DNA of 30,370 nucleotides, taken from an uncultured Oscillospiraceae bacterium (GTDB taxonomy: Bacteria > Bacillota > Clostridia > Oscillospirales > Oscillospiraceae). The translations under genes and the position numbers were made by a program. The notes below the pieces were generated by a model. It saw only the letters and a list, made by a program, of their open reading frames with translations. It ran no database searches and was not told the DNA's origin. This document shows, piece by piece, positions 8,069 through 15,786 of this stretch. Location: assembly GCA_910588135.1 (NCBI GenBank), contig CAJUOT010000033.1:1-30370 (forward strand). Direction: 5' to 3'. Each line of letters opens with the position of its first letter. Position 1 is the first letter of the stretch.

Positions 8069-8953
8069 TCAATCCTCCCGAAGGCTGCGGTTGGTCAGGA
8101 TGGAAAACAGGATGATGACCACAAACAGCAGCATACTCACCGCACTGGACAGCCCGTAGTTATTGGACGCGAAGGCGTTCTGGTGCGCGTAGGTGATGAC
8201 CGTATTCAGCGTGGCGCCGGTCATGTAGCCCCGCTGCTGGGTGAGCAGGTAGATGATGTCAAACTGTTTGAAGGTGATGAAGGTGGTCATCACCGCCGCC
8301 GGGGCGATGATGGGCCGGATGGCGGGGACGGTGATGGACCATGTCCGCGTCCAGAACCCCGCCCCGTCCAGGGTGGCGCTCTCGTAGAGGCTGCCGTCCA
8401 CGCTCTGGAGCGCGCCGTCAACGGTGGAGATCATGAAGGGCAGGGCCATCCACAGGTTCAGCGCCATGCAGGACAGAAACGCGATGCCGTTGCCGGCCAG
8501 GAAATCCACCTTACCCAGCCCCAGCAGACCGAGGAGCTTGTTAAGCATGCCGAACTCGGTGTTGAACATCCCAACCCGCCACAGCAGGATGGAGATGTAG
8601 GCGGGCACCGCCCAGGGCACCATGAGCAGGGTTTTGTACACCCGCTTCAGCCGCAGGCCGGGCGCGTTCAGCCCCAGGGCGATGAAAAACCCCGCCCCGA
8701 TCTGAATCACCATGTTCAACGCCGTCCACACCAGGGTGGTGCCCAGAGCGGACAGGAATCCGGAGTCAAACTTGAACAGCGCCCGGGCGTAGTTGGAAAG
8801 GCCGATAACCTCATAATCCGTCCAGTGGTAGAGGTTCATGTTGGTCAGGGAAATGTAGCCCGTGTAGGCGATGGGGAACACAATGACGACCAGGATCAGC
8901 AGCAGGGCGGGGGCACAGTAGGCCCAGGGCTTCCATCTGCGGGTTTGCTCCAT
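8069..8953 (-). CDS. Maltodextrin-type ABC permease (MalF-like)
   Basis: Partner permease of the downstream MalG-like protein, about 294 residues with six hydrophobic helices beginning at WAYCAPALLLILVVIVFPI. The ATPase-docking loop reads ESATLDGAGFWTRTWSITVP. Two ATG codons are adjacent; the second (8953) is better spaced from AGGTGG. It is separated from the binding-protein gene by a strong stem-loop, a common arrangement giving more binding protein than permease. Confidence 0.93.
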   Translation of the reverse strand: MEQTRRWKPWAYCAPALLLILVVIVFPIAYTGYISLTNMNLYHWTDYEVIGLSNYARALFKFDSGFLSALGTTLVWTALNMVIQIGAGFFIALGLNAPGLRLKRVYKTLLMVPWAVPAYISILLWRVGMFNTEFGMLNKLLGLLGLGKVDFLAGNGIAFLSCMALNLWMALPFMISTVDGALQSVDGSLYESATLDGAGFWTRTWSITVPAIRPIIAPAAVMTTFITFKQFDIIYLLTQQRGYMTGATLNTVITYAHQNAFASNNYGLSSAVSMLLFVVIILFSILTNRSLRED

Positions 8954-8976
8954 CATACCACCTCGTTTCAGGGAAA

Positions 8977-8999
8977 GGGGCGGCGGAATCCGCCGCCCC
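8977..8999 (-). terminator. Intercistronic stem-loop between binding protein and permeases
   Basis: A perfect 10-base GC stem (8977-8986 with 8990-8999) with a 3-base loop lies just after the binding-protein stop and has no U tract. It probably stabilises the upstream message or causes partial termination. Confidence 0.7.
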
Positions 9000-9007
9000 C
9001 GGTTACT

Positions 9008-10282
9008 TTACTGCATATCCTTGATAGCCTGCTCCGCGGCAGCCTGGGCGTCCGCGGCAGCCTGGGCCGGATCGGCGCCGTTCTTGTTGATGGCGGTGAG
9101 CATGGTTTCCGCCGGACCCCACATGGCGTTCATCTCAGGGATGTTGGGCATGGGCCGGGCGGTGGAGGCGGTCTTCTGGATGACGGCGATCATCTCATTG
9201 CCGGCCACCTGGGGGTCGTCATAGGACTTGTTGTTGGCGGGGGCGCACCCGGACTTGTTGGCCAGATCCACGCCCACCTCCGGGGAGGCCATGGCGGTGA
9301 GCACCTTGGCGATGGCGTCCTTCTTCTCCGCCAGCGCCACCTTCAATACGCCCGCGCCCTGGATGCCGGAGAAGGGGGCCAGCCCGTTGCCGTTGGGCAG
9401 CTTGATGTCGGACAGAGAGGCGATGCCATAGTCGATGCCGGCTGACTCAATGCCGGACACCAGCCAGGGCCCCCCGATGATGGCGGCGGCCTTCCCCTCG
9501 TTGAACAGGGTGGTGACGGTGTTGTAGTCGCCGTCCGCCTGAAGGGCGCCGAACTTCTGGTTATAGGCAGCCGCTTCGATGGTCTTGGGATCGTTCAGTC
9601 CGGGCTTACCGTTCTCATCAATGACGTAGCCGCCAAAGCCGTTGATGAAGGGGGACACGTTATAGGCATTGGTGTGCTGGTTGACCACGGCGTAGGTGCC
9701 CGCCGCCGCATCGGTGTGGGCCGCCATGTAGTCGTACAGCTCCTCGGTGGTGCCGGGGATATCACCCTCCCACAGGGCCTTGTTGTAGAGGAATACCAGC
9801 GTCTCAAAATACACCGGGAGCAGATACTGGGTTCCGCCAATCTGTCCCGCCTCCACGGTCATGGGCAGGTGGCTGGCCAAAATGGAGCTGTCCACCACAT
9901 CGGAGAGGGGGGCCAGTATGTCCATTGCAGCAAAGATTCCCAGCACATCGTGGGCGTAGAAGTACATATCCGGGGCGTTGGCCGCGTCGCTGCCGTACAG
10001 CTTCAGCTGGTTGGGCATATCGGTCTTTTTCTCAAAGACGACGGTGATCTGGTCGTCCACCAGCTGGGCATTCACCTGATCGGCGATGGTCTGCATGATG
10101 CCCTCGTCCCCGTCGTGCCAAACCGTGACCGTGACGGGATCTTTCGGTGCCTCCGTGGGATTGGCGTCCTGCGTGGGTTTAGAGGATGGGGCATCGGAGC
10201 TTTGGGACGCGGGCTGGGCGCATCCGGCCAGCGCTGCGAAGCACAGCGCCGCGGCAAGCAGCAGGGCAGTGATCTTTTTCAT
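9008..10282 (-). CDS. Maltodextrin-type solute-binding lipoprotein
   Basis: Extracellular sugar-binding protein of a CUT1 transporter. The signal peptide MKKITALLLAAALCFAALAGC has a lipobox (LAGC); a Ser/Pro/Ala linker follows. The mature domain reads VTVTVWHDGDEG near its start, as in maltodextrin-binding proteins, and has GPWLVSGIESAGIDYGIA and an Ala-rich C-terminal helix. The 424-residue length is normal. GGAAAGGAG precedes the ATG. It is the first gene of the operon with MalF, MalG and GH13 proteins, divergent from a LacI regulator. A maltodextrin substrate is inferred from the GH13 partner. Confidence 0.93.
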   Translation of the reverse strand: MKKITALLLAAALCFAALAGCAQPASQSSDAPSSKPTQDANPTEAPKDPVTVTVWHDGDEGIMQTIADQVNAQLVDDQITVVFEKKTDMPNQLKLYGSDAANAPDMYFYAHDVLGIFAAMDILAPLSDVVDSSILASHLPMTVEAGQIGGTQYLLPVYFETLVFLYNKALWEGDIPGTTEELYDYMAAHTDAAAGTYAVVNQHTNAYNVSPFINGFGGYVIDENGKPGLNDPKTIEAAAYNQKFGALQADGDYNTVTTLFNEGKAAAIIGGPWLVSGIESAGIDYGIASLSDIKLPNGNGLAPFSGIQGAGVLKVALAEKKDAIAKVLTAMASPEVGVDLANKSGCAPANNKSYDDPQVAGNEMIAVIQKTASTARPMPNIPEMNAMWGPAETMLTAINKNGADPAQAAADAQAAAEQAIKDMQ

Positions 10283-10299
10283 TACAAATCTCCTTTCCG

Positions 10300-10315
10300 A
10301 TAAAACGTTTTCTCA
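10300..10315. promoter_or_regulatory. LacI-family operator, site 1
   Basis: GATAAAACGTTTTCTC is a near-perfect palindrome with the central CG typical of LacI/GalR operators. It lies immediately before the binding-protein start. Site 2 at 10466-10480 matches 14 of 15 bases in the opposite orientation. Confidence 0.75.
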
Positions 10316-10353
10316 AAGGGTTTACTCGGTATGAGATGGCCATTTCTCATAGA

Positions 10354-10383
10354 ATTTAACAATACACTTGCATTTTTTCGCAA
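10354..10383 (-). promoter_or_regulatory. Putative promoter of the maltodextrin operon
   Basis: On the minus strand, TTGCGA (10383-10378), 18 bases and TTAAAT (10359-10354). It overlaps the divergent regulator promoter. Confidence 0.5.
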
Positions 10384-10396
10384 GTTCTTGTAAAAT
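10368..10396 (+). promoter_or_regulatory. Promoter of the LacI-family regulator
   Basis: TTGCAT (10368-10373), a 17-base spacer and TAAAAT (10391-10396). The downstream operator (10466-10480) would let the regulator block its own transcript. Confidence 0.65.
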
Positions 10397-10465
10397 CTAT
10401 GAGAAGTATAGCACCCAGACATTTACAGTGTCAACAGATTTCCCTTCGTCTAACTACACAAATTC

Positions 10466-10480
10466 AGAAAGCGTTTTATC
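10466..10480. promoter_or_regulatory. LacI-family operator, site 2
   Basis: AGAAAGCGTTTTATC is the reverse complement of site 1 with one difference. It sits 24 bases before the regulator start, so the two sites flank the intergenic region about 165 bases apart. Confidence 0.72.
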
Positions 10481-10504
10481 AAAAAATGAGAAAGGAGAAT
10501 TGCC

Positions 10505-11524
10505 ATGGCAGCCACCATCAAGGATGTCGCCCGTGAGGCGGGCGTATCCATCGCCACCGTCAGCAAGGTAATCAACGGCCGGGTTCATGTGGCGCCCGCC
10601 ACCCGGGAGCGGGTGCTGCAGGTAATGGAAAAGCTCAACTACGCTCCCAATGCCGCAGCCGCCAATCTGGCCCGGCGGTCCAGTAAAAACGTGCTGTACG
10701 CCGACCGGTTTTACAAGGGTCTGCCCTACGAGAACCCCCATATGTTCGATATTATCTGCGGGGCCAGCCAGGAGCTGGGCCGGAAGGGTTACCGCCTGTC
10801 CCTGCTGAATCTGGATATCTGCGGAAAAAGGCCGGAGGAGATGTTTGAGGAGGCCATCCTCAGCCGGGTGGCGGACGGCATCATTGTCAGCAGCGCCTTT
10901 GTCACCCCCCACGTAGAGCGGCTGATGCTGCGCTATGATTTCCCCCAGATCTGTATCGGCAAGCCTGAGTTTGACACCGTCCTGTCCTGGATCGACGCCA
11001 ATAACACCCTTTCTTCCGATCTGGCGGTGGAGCAGCTGCTGTCCACCGGCTGCCGCACATTGGCTTTCATGGGCGGCCGGAGGGAGGATCATATCTTCAT
11101 GGACCGGCTGCGGGGCTTTCGCTCCGCCATGGAGAAGCGCGGCCTGCCGGTCCGGGAGGAGTATATCACCTTTAACCCCCCGGAGGTGGATGCGATCACC
11201 CGGTCCGCCGCCTCCCTGCTTGAACTGCCTCAGCCGCCGGACGGCATCATCTGTACCAACAGCCTGATGGCAGTGGGCGCCGTCCGGGCCGTCCGGGAGA
11301 AAGGGCTTGAGATACCCGGGGATGTGTCATTGGTGGCGTTTGACGACCACCCCTACTCCCCCATGGTGTCCCCCCAGCCCACTATCATTGATATCGACCT
11401 GTTCAGCCTGGGCGTCCACGCCGGGAACCTGCTGCTGAAAAAAATACGGAATCCGGCCATGCTGGTGCAAACCTACACGGCGCTGCCCCGGCTGCTGCTG
11501 CGGGGGACAACCCGCCTCAGATGA
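10505..11524 (+). CDS. LacI-family transcriptional regulator of maltodextrin use
   Basis: A 339-residue DNA-binding regulator. The N-terminal LacI helix-turn-helix reads IKDVAREAGVSIATVSKVIN, followed by the hinge-helix region (NYAPNAAAANLARRSS). The rest is a periplasmic-binding-protein-like ligand domain with the usual FDDHPYSPMVSPQPTIIDID block near the C-terminus. AAGGAG precedes the ATG by 8 bases. It is divergent from the binding-protein/permease/GH13 operon, and two matching CG-centred palindromes lie in the shared intergenic region. It is therefore probably a MalR-like repressor released by a maltodextrin. The effector is inferred from context. Confidence 0.93.
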   Translation: MAATIKDVAREAGVSIATVSKVINGRVHVAPATRERVLQVMEKLNYAPNAAAANLARRSSKNVLYADRFYKGLPYENPHMFDIICGASQELGRKGYRLSLLNLDICGKRPEEMFEEAILSRVADGIIVSSAFVTPHVERLMLRYDFPQICIGKPEFDTVLSWIDANNTLSSDLAVEQLLSTGCRTLAFMGGRREDHIFMDRLRGFRSAMEKRGLPVREEYITFNPPEVDAITRSAASLLELPQPPDGIICTNSLMAVGAVRAVREKGLEIPGDVSLVAFDDHPYSPMVSPQPTIIDIDLFSLGVHAGNLLLKKIRNPAMLVQTYTALPRLLLRGTTRLR

Positions 11525-11584
11525 GGACCGCCCCTTTCTTAACTGTGCCCAGGCCAAATTCCAGAAGCATTTCAATATGGATGA

Positions 11585-11615
11585 GGCAGGCCCTTGCAGT
11601 CAGCAAGCGCCTGCC
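11585..11615. terminator. Hairpin between convergent genes
   Basis: GGCAGGC and CTTGC (11585-11597) pair with GCAAG and GCCTGCC (11603-11615), with one C-C mismatch. It lies between the convergent regulator and CotH genes. There is no clear U tract, so a terminator role is tentative. Confidence 0.45.
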
Positions 11616-11626
11616 CCATGGAGCTT

Positions 11627-13558
11627 TTATCGTTTGTACTTGACAGCAGCCGCAAGCCCTATGAGCAGTGTGATTACAGACACACCCAGCAAAATCATGG
11701 CCGGTTGTTGGGATGCCGGGGAGGTCTGCCCGTCAGGCGGGGCAAATCCGCCGCCGGACGGTGGAAATCCCCCGTTCTCATGCTGTTCCTGATTTGGGGC
11801 GTTCCCCGCCGCCCCTTGCGCCTCCGTCTCTGATGGTGCACTGTCCGTTTTGCCGGGAATGCCGGCTGTTTCATCTTGAGCGGACGGCGGCATCTGGCCG
11901 CCTCCGCCGCCAAATCCGCCGGGACCGCCGCCCATGCCGCCGCCGCTCATCGTTCCCATATCGGACAGATTCAGATCGCCTGCGCTGACCAGCGCATCTT
12001 GCTGTGCATTCTGCTGTTCACTGGTAGAGGGGATCGTTTCTTCTAACTGCCCCCGGACACTCTCCTGCCGCAGCGCGCAGAAAGAACGCAGGGTTTGCAG
12101 GCCGGTTTCAAATTCCTCACAGGTGCAGAATTTGGTGGGGTCTTTCTCCACATATTCCGCAATCAGCGCATAGGCATCCTCTATGATTTGATCTGTATCT
12201 ACCGTATTCAGAAATTCCGCGTACAGCTCGTGATATCGCTGGGTGCAGCTCTCATCGGAGAATATCCACGCCTGCATAGGGCGGTCGGACAGGACATCAT
12301 CAATGGCGTCGTTGATAGACGAGGCGGCCTCGCCGCCCATGAAAGTCCCGAACGCCAGGTTGTAGTCCCATGGAATCATGGAAAGCCGGCCATCTTCCTC
12401 ATACAGATAGTAGTTGTGGATCATGTTTCCGGTGTAGCTGTCCCCATTGACCACAAAATTGTGGACGACAAAATAGCGAAGCACCGCCTCTATGTCCAGA
12501 ACATTTTCCAAATCCTCATAGCTGGAAAGGGATTTCAGAGAGGCGATCAGCCGCGCCTGATCCGCGTCAGACACGTTGGTTTTCGCGCTGCTGAAGATAT
12601 TGGAATAGCTGTCCGGATCATCGTCAATATATTGCAGCTTCACATCGGAAGCGCCTCCAAAACTAAAACCGCCACCGCCGCCAAACATGGATGGCGGGTC
12701 GAAATCGCCAAAGTTCATTCCGCCCGGAGGCACGTCAGATGGCTGACGCGCCGCGTCCTGTCCGGCCGGGGGCGCTTCCCCCATGCCCTCCGGCCCGTTG
12801 CCGGGCATGGCCGGCGGACTGAAATTGCCGAAGTCAGGTCCTTGACCGGGTTGAGCGGGGCCATCCCCGCCCTCTCCGCCGGGTCTGTCCGCGAGGCCGT
12901 TCATATCAAAATCCCGGCCATTGCCCCTGCCCCCGCCAAAGTCCATGCTGTCCGGTTTGTAGAGTTCGCCGTAATCATTGCCATAGTTGCGCTGCAAGAA
13001 GGCTTCCTCAACACCTTCCACCGCCAGATACAGCCCCCAATCCTCGCCATTGACTGTAATGTATACAAAACTGCTCAGGGAGCTGGGGACGCCGAAAGCA
13101 TTCATCATCTGATAGGTCAAATAGTCCTTCATCATGGTGTTGTCCTGAATCAGATTATTCAAGCTGATTTTATCCAGCCCATGATAGCTCTTGACACTGT
13201 CATATTTGTCAAACTCAATTTTGAAGCTGTAACGGCTGCTCCCCATGGCGGAGACGGAGCTGAGGGAGGTATTGCCCTTTGCGCGGATTCCCACATTTTT
13301 ATAGCTCTCGCCGTCAATGACCACATTGCAGGCGCTGTATTCCTCGCTCTGGCAGGTCTCAATAAAACCATCCCAATCGTCCATGACGATTTCAATGGTA
13401 TGGACGCGGGAGGCATCGAACAGCCGGTTTTCATACCCGATCACCTTGCCCGCCGGCTGGAGGCCCAGGGCCTCGCCATTCATAAAAAGCAGCGTAAGGA
13501 GCAGGGAGAGAACAATGGCGGCAACGCAGACGCGGTCCATATACTTGTGCGTTGACAT
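11627..13558 (-). CDS. CotH-type kinase-fold membrane protein
   Basis: A 643-residue CotH family protein; CotH proteins have an atypical kinase fold and phosphorylate proteins. An N-terminal hydrophobic segment (VAAIVLSLLLTLLFMNG) and a C-terminal helix (MILLGVSVITLLIGLAAAV) place the body outside the membrane. Family motifs are visible: the early RAKGNTSL, DNTMMKDYLTYQMMNAFGV, EGVEEAFLQRNYG and the late MIPWDYNLAFG. Two Gly/Pro/Met/Asn-rich low-complexity stretches (~residues 205-305 and 535-615) interrupt or extend it. GGGGGG precedes the ATG, and it lies 10 bases after the DUF4956 gene in a polyphosphate-polymerase cluster. A spore-coat role is not supported by context; modification of surface or polyphosphate-associated proteins is inference. 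Confidence 0.88.
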   Translation of the reverse strand: MSTHKYMDRVCVAAIVLSLLLTLLFMNGEALGLQPAGKVIGYENRLFDASRVHTIEIVMDDWDGFIETCQSEEYSACNVVIDGESYKNVGIRAKGNTSLSSVSAMGSSRYSFKIEFDKYDSVKSYHGLDKISLNNLIQDNTMMKDYLTYQMMNAFGVPSSLSSFVYITVNGEDWGLYLAVEGVEEAFLQRNYGNDYGELYKPDSMDFGGGRGNGRDFDMNGLADRPGGEGGDGPAQPGQGPDFGNFSPPAMPGNGPEGMGEAPPAGQDAARQPSDVPPGGMNFGDFDPPSMFGGGGGFSFGGASDVKLQYIDDDPDSYSNIFSSAKTNVSDADQARLIASLKSLSSYEDLENVLDIEAVLRYFVVHNFVVNGDSYTGNMIHNYYLYEEDGRLSMIPWDYNLAFGTFMGGEAASSINDAIDDVLSDRPMQAWIFSDESCTQRYHELYAEFLNTVDTDQIIEDAYALIAEYVEKDPTKFCTCEEFETGLQTLRSFCALRQESVRGQLEETIPSTSEQQNAQQDALVSAGDLNLSDMGTMSGGGMGGGPGGFGGGGGQMPPSAQDETAGIPGKTDSAPSETEAQGAAGNAPNQEQHENGGFPPSGGGFAPPDGQTSPASQQPAMILLGVSVITLLIGLAAAVKYKR

Positions 13559-13568
13559 GACAGCCCCC

Positions 13569-14240
13569 CTACCCCATGTAATCGCCGTTGTAGCTCACCA
13601 GCACCGCGCTCTGAATTCCGTCTATCCCGGAGAGCGTGTTGACAAAATCCGTGTTGTCATCCTTGAGGCGGATCTCCAGATTCAGCTCCACCACCCCGCG
13701 CTGCGCCGATTTGCTTTTGACCACGCAGCGCTGGGTCTGCCCCTCCAGGTATTGCCTTGCCCTCTGCTCCGCTTCGCGGCCATCGCATTGAAGCACGACT
13801 ATGTAGGGGTTATAGCTGCTCTTCCTGTTGACAAAGACCAGCAAAATCAGGCCAATCACGACCCCGCCGATGATGGCCAGCGGAATCATCCCAGCAGCCA
13901 GCACGATGCCCTCGGCAATGGCCCAGAACAAAAAAGCAATGTCCAGCGGCTCCTTGATGGCGGTGCGGAACCGGACGATAGACAGCGCGCCTACCATGCC
14001 CAGGGACAGCACCACATTGCTGGTGACCGCCAGAATCACCACAGTGGTGATCATGGTCAGGGCAATCAGGGTAACCCCGAAGCTGGAGGAATACATCACG
14101 CCCTGGTCAGTTTTTTTGTAGACGAAGAAAATAAACAGGCCGATGCCAAAGGCCAGTATGAGAGCCAGCACCATATCGAAAATACTGACGCTGGTGACGT
14201 TCTCCAGAAAGCTGGATTTGAAAATATCTTGAAAAGTCAT
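13569..14240 (-). CDS. DUF4956 membrane protein
   Basis: A 223-residue integral membrane protein of the DUF4956 family. Hydrophobic helices at about residues 20-38, 50-65, 72-85 and 100-140 contain the characteristic GALSIVRFRTAIKEPLDIAFLFWAIAEG block. A soluble C-terminal domain of about 85 residues follows. Function is unproven; in Bacteria and Archaea the family sits beside VTC-type polyphosphate polymerases and CotH proteins, as here. The start at 14240 has AAGGAG at 7 bases; the open frame to 14276 has no such support. It begins 17 bases after the polymerase gene. Confidence 0.9.
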   Translation of the reverse strand: MTFQDIFKSSFLENVTSVSIFDMVLALILAFGIGLFIFFVYKKTDQGVMYSSSFGVTLIALTMITTVVILAVTSNVVLSLGMVGALSIVRFRTAIKEPLDIAFLFWAIAEGIVLAAGMIPLAIIGGVVIGLILLVFVNRKSSYNPYIVVLQCDGREAEQRARQYLEGQTQRCVVKSKSAQRGVVELNLEIRLKDDNTDFVNTLSGIDGIQSAVLVSYNGDYMG

Positions 14241-14257
14241 AAAAAGCTCCTTTTTGT

Positions 14258-14926
14258 TCAGCCGTAAATCCGGCATTGGGCGTACTTGGAAAACGAAGAG
14301 GCGTGCCGCCCCTCCAGTTGAACCGCGTCACGGATGATTGATGGGAGAAATCCGTCCCATTTGACCTCCAGGATCATGGGCGCGTCTCCTGCGGGGATTG
14401 TGATCCCAGGGTTTAGAAAGTCTGTGCAGCACAGTCCGGTTCGGATATTGTAGTCCAGCGTGATGCGGACATTGCCTGCCGGGTAGACATAGGGCTCGCG
14501 GGTATAGTCCACAATGGTCTTGGGGCGGAGCTGCTGGGTGCGCATTTTGCCGTAGAGCTCCCGCACCAGCGGCCTGCCGCTGTCCAGCATCCATGACAGG
14601 CTGCCTCGCAGGATTGCGGATACCTCCGGTATGGAAAGCGCGGCGCTTTGCTTGTTTCCCAGTCCCCCCAGCTTGCTTTTTTTCTCCAGATGAATGACCG
14701 AGGTATCGCCGTTATAATAGCGGATGCGGAATTTTTCCCGGCGGCTGACGCCGTTCAGCTTTTCCCGCAGCGCCTTGTCTGCGGGGGTGTCAAAGTATAA
14801 ACTGCGAACTAGGTACTTCCCGTCCACCGCGTGCCGGTCTGTCTGGGCCACGGCCCGCAGGCGCTGCCGGAGGGCCAGCATATCCAGATATGAGATTTCA
14901 TGCTTCCACTCATGCCGAAAATCCAT
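14258..14926 (-). CDS. VTC-domain polyphosphate polymerase
   Basis: A 222-residue VTC domain protein of the triphosphate-tunnel class, expected to make polyphosphate from ATP. Tunnel residues are visible: EWKHEISY near the N-terminus, RSLYFDTP, then EKFRIRYYNGD and HLEKKSK in the basic/acidic alternation of these enzymes, and a late ILEVKWDGFLP strand. There is no membrane segment, so it is presumably anchored by the following DUF4956 protein. GGAGG lies 8 bases before the ATG. It is first in the operon polymerase, DUF4956, CotH, divergent from a two-component system. Confidence 0.9.
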   Translation of the reverse strand: MDFRHEWKHEISYLDMLALRQRLRAVAQTDRHAVDGKYLVRSLYFDTPADKALREKLNGVSRREKFRIRYYNGDTSVIHLEKKSKLGGLGNKQSAALSIPEVSAILRGSLSWMLDSGRPLVRELYGKMRTQQLRPKTIVDYTREPYVYPAGNVRITLDYNIRTGLCCTDFLNPGITIPAGDAPMILEVKWDGFLPSIIRDAVQLEGRHASSFSKYAQCRIYG

Positions 14927-14961
14927 GTTGACTGCCTCCTCCCTTCCAATAGAATGAGGCC

Positions 14962-14967
14962 ATTATA
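14962..14967 (-). promoter_or_regulatory. -10 box of the polyphosphate operon
   Basis: A perfect TATAAT on the minus strand lies 36 bases before the polymerase start. The -35 position (ACTTGT) is poor and overlaps the direct repeats at 14978-14996, suggesting activator dependence. Confidence 0.6.
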
Positions 14968-14977
14968 AAGGACGAAC

Positions 14978-14996
14978 TTAAAAACAAGTTAAAAAA
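14978..14996. promoter_or_regulatory. Candidate binding site for the OmpR-type regulator
   Basis: TTAAAAACAAGTTAAAAAA contains two TTAAAA boxes with an 11-base period, the layout used by OmpR-family dimers. It covers the -35 position of the polyphosphate operon and lies in the region shared with the regulator gene. A further TTAAAA occurs just before the regulator start. Confidence 0.5.
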
Positions 14997-15049
14997 GACT
15001 CTTCCGGCTTGAAAAATGTATACGTGCCCAACCGTTCATAATTTTGCCC

Positions 15050-15078
15050 TTGCTTTTTGCGGTCCGTACCGGTACAGT
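15050..15078 (+). promoter_or_regulatory. Weak putative promoter of the two-component operon
   Basis: TTGCTT, 17 bases, TACAGT, ending 33 bases before the GTG start. A perfect palindrome GTACCGGTAC overlaps it (15066-15075). Confidence 0.35.
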
Positions 15079-15111
15079 AGAGGGTAGCCTGAGTTAAAAG
15101 GGGGATTTGCC

Positions 15112-15786
15112 GTGCGTATTTTAGTTGCCGACGACGAGCCGGAGATGACCATGGCGCTGGAGGCCCTGCTCAAACGGGAGCACTACTCCGTGGATGTGGT
15201 CCACAACGGGCAGGACGCGCTGGACTATGGGCTTGCGGAAAACTACGACTGCATCGTTCTGGACATTATGATGCCCGGGCTTGACGGCATCCAGGCTCTG
15301 CAGGCCCTGCGCGCCAAAAATATTGCCACTCCGGTGCTGCTCCTGACGGCAAAAAGCCAGGTGGAGGACCGGGTGGCCGGGTTGGACAGCGGGGCGGACG
15401 ACTATCTGCCCAAGCCCTTCGACAACCGGGAATTTGTCGCCAGGGTCCGGGCCTTGACCCGCCGGGGCGGGGAATATACGCCCAAGGTTCTCTCAGCCGG
15501 GAACGTCACCCTGGACTGCTCCACCTTTGAATTAAAATGCGGTTCCGCCTGCGTCCGGCTGGGCAACCGGGAGTTTCAAATGCTGGAACTGCTCATGCGG
15601 CAGGAGGGGCGGCCGATTTCCACGGAGCAGTTTATGGAGCATATCTGGGGCTATGACAGCGAGGCGGAGATCAACGTGGTCTGGGCCTATATCTCCTATT
15701 TGCGCCGCAAACTGGAAGCGGCAGGGGCCAATGTCCGCATTGCCGCCCGCCGGGGCCAGGGGTATCTGCTGGAGGAAACGATATGA
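15112..15786 (+). CDS. OmpR/PhoB-family response regulator
   Basis: A 224-residue response regulator. The receiver domain (1-115) has acidic residues in VADDEPE, phospho-acceptor Asp51 in DIMMPGLDG, the Thr of LLLTAKS and the Lys of LPKPFD. The C-terminal winged helix (about 128-222) has REFQMLELLMRQEGRPISTEQF and the WAYISYLRRKL recognition region. The GTG start is preceded by AAAAGGGGG. It overlaps the kinase start by four bases (ATGA), so the pair is coupled. Divergence from the polyphosphate operon and the TTAAAA repeats between them suggest that operon as a target; that link is inference. Confidence 0.93.
   Translation: MRILVADDEPEMTMALEALLKREHYSVDVVHNGQDALDYGLAENYDCIVLDIMMPGLDGIQALQALRAKNIATPVLLLTAKSQVEDRVAGLDSGADDYLPKPFDNREFVARVRALTRRGGEYTPKVLSAGNVTLDCSTFELKCGSACVRLGNREFQMLELLMRQEGRPISTEQFMEHIWGYDSEAEINVVWAYISYLRRKLEAAGANVRIAARRGQGYLLEETI

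Larger units (their letters stand above)
10344..10405. promoter_or_regulatory. 62-base imperfect inverted repeat spanning the divergent promoters
   Basis: The arms begin with a perfect 10-base pair (TTCTCATAGA at 10344-10353 with 10396-10405) and end with ACTTGC/GCAAGT around an 8-base T-rich centre. Intervening bases pair with few interruptions. Both promoters of the region fall within it. Confidence 0.6.

Noticed and set aside
7262..9445. A 727-residue plus-strand open frame
   Set aside because: It is antisense to three well-supported transporter genes and is extremely rich in Gly, His and Gln.
12095..13555. A 486-residue plus-strand open frame
   Set aside because: It is antisense to the CotH gene and has no domain or start signal.
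14976..14991. AACTT...AAGTT inverted repeat before the polyphosphate operon
   Set aside because: Only five-base arms. The 11-base-period TTAAAA direct repeat over the same bases is a better explanation.
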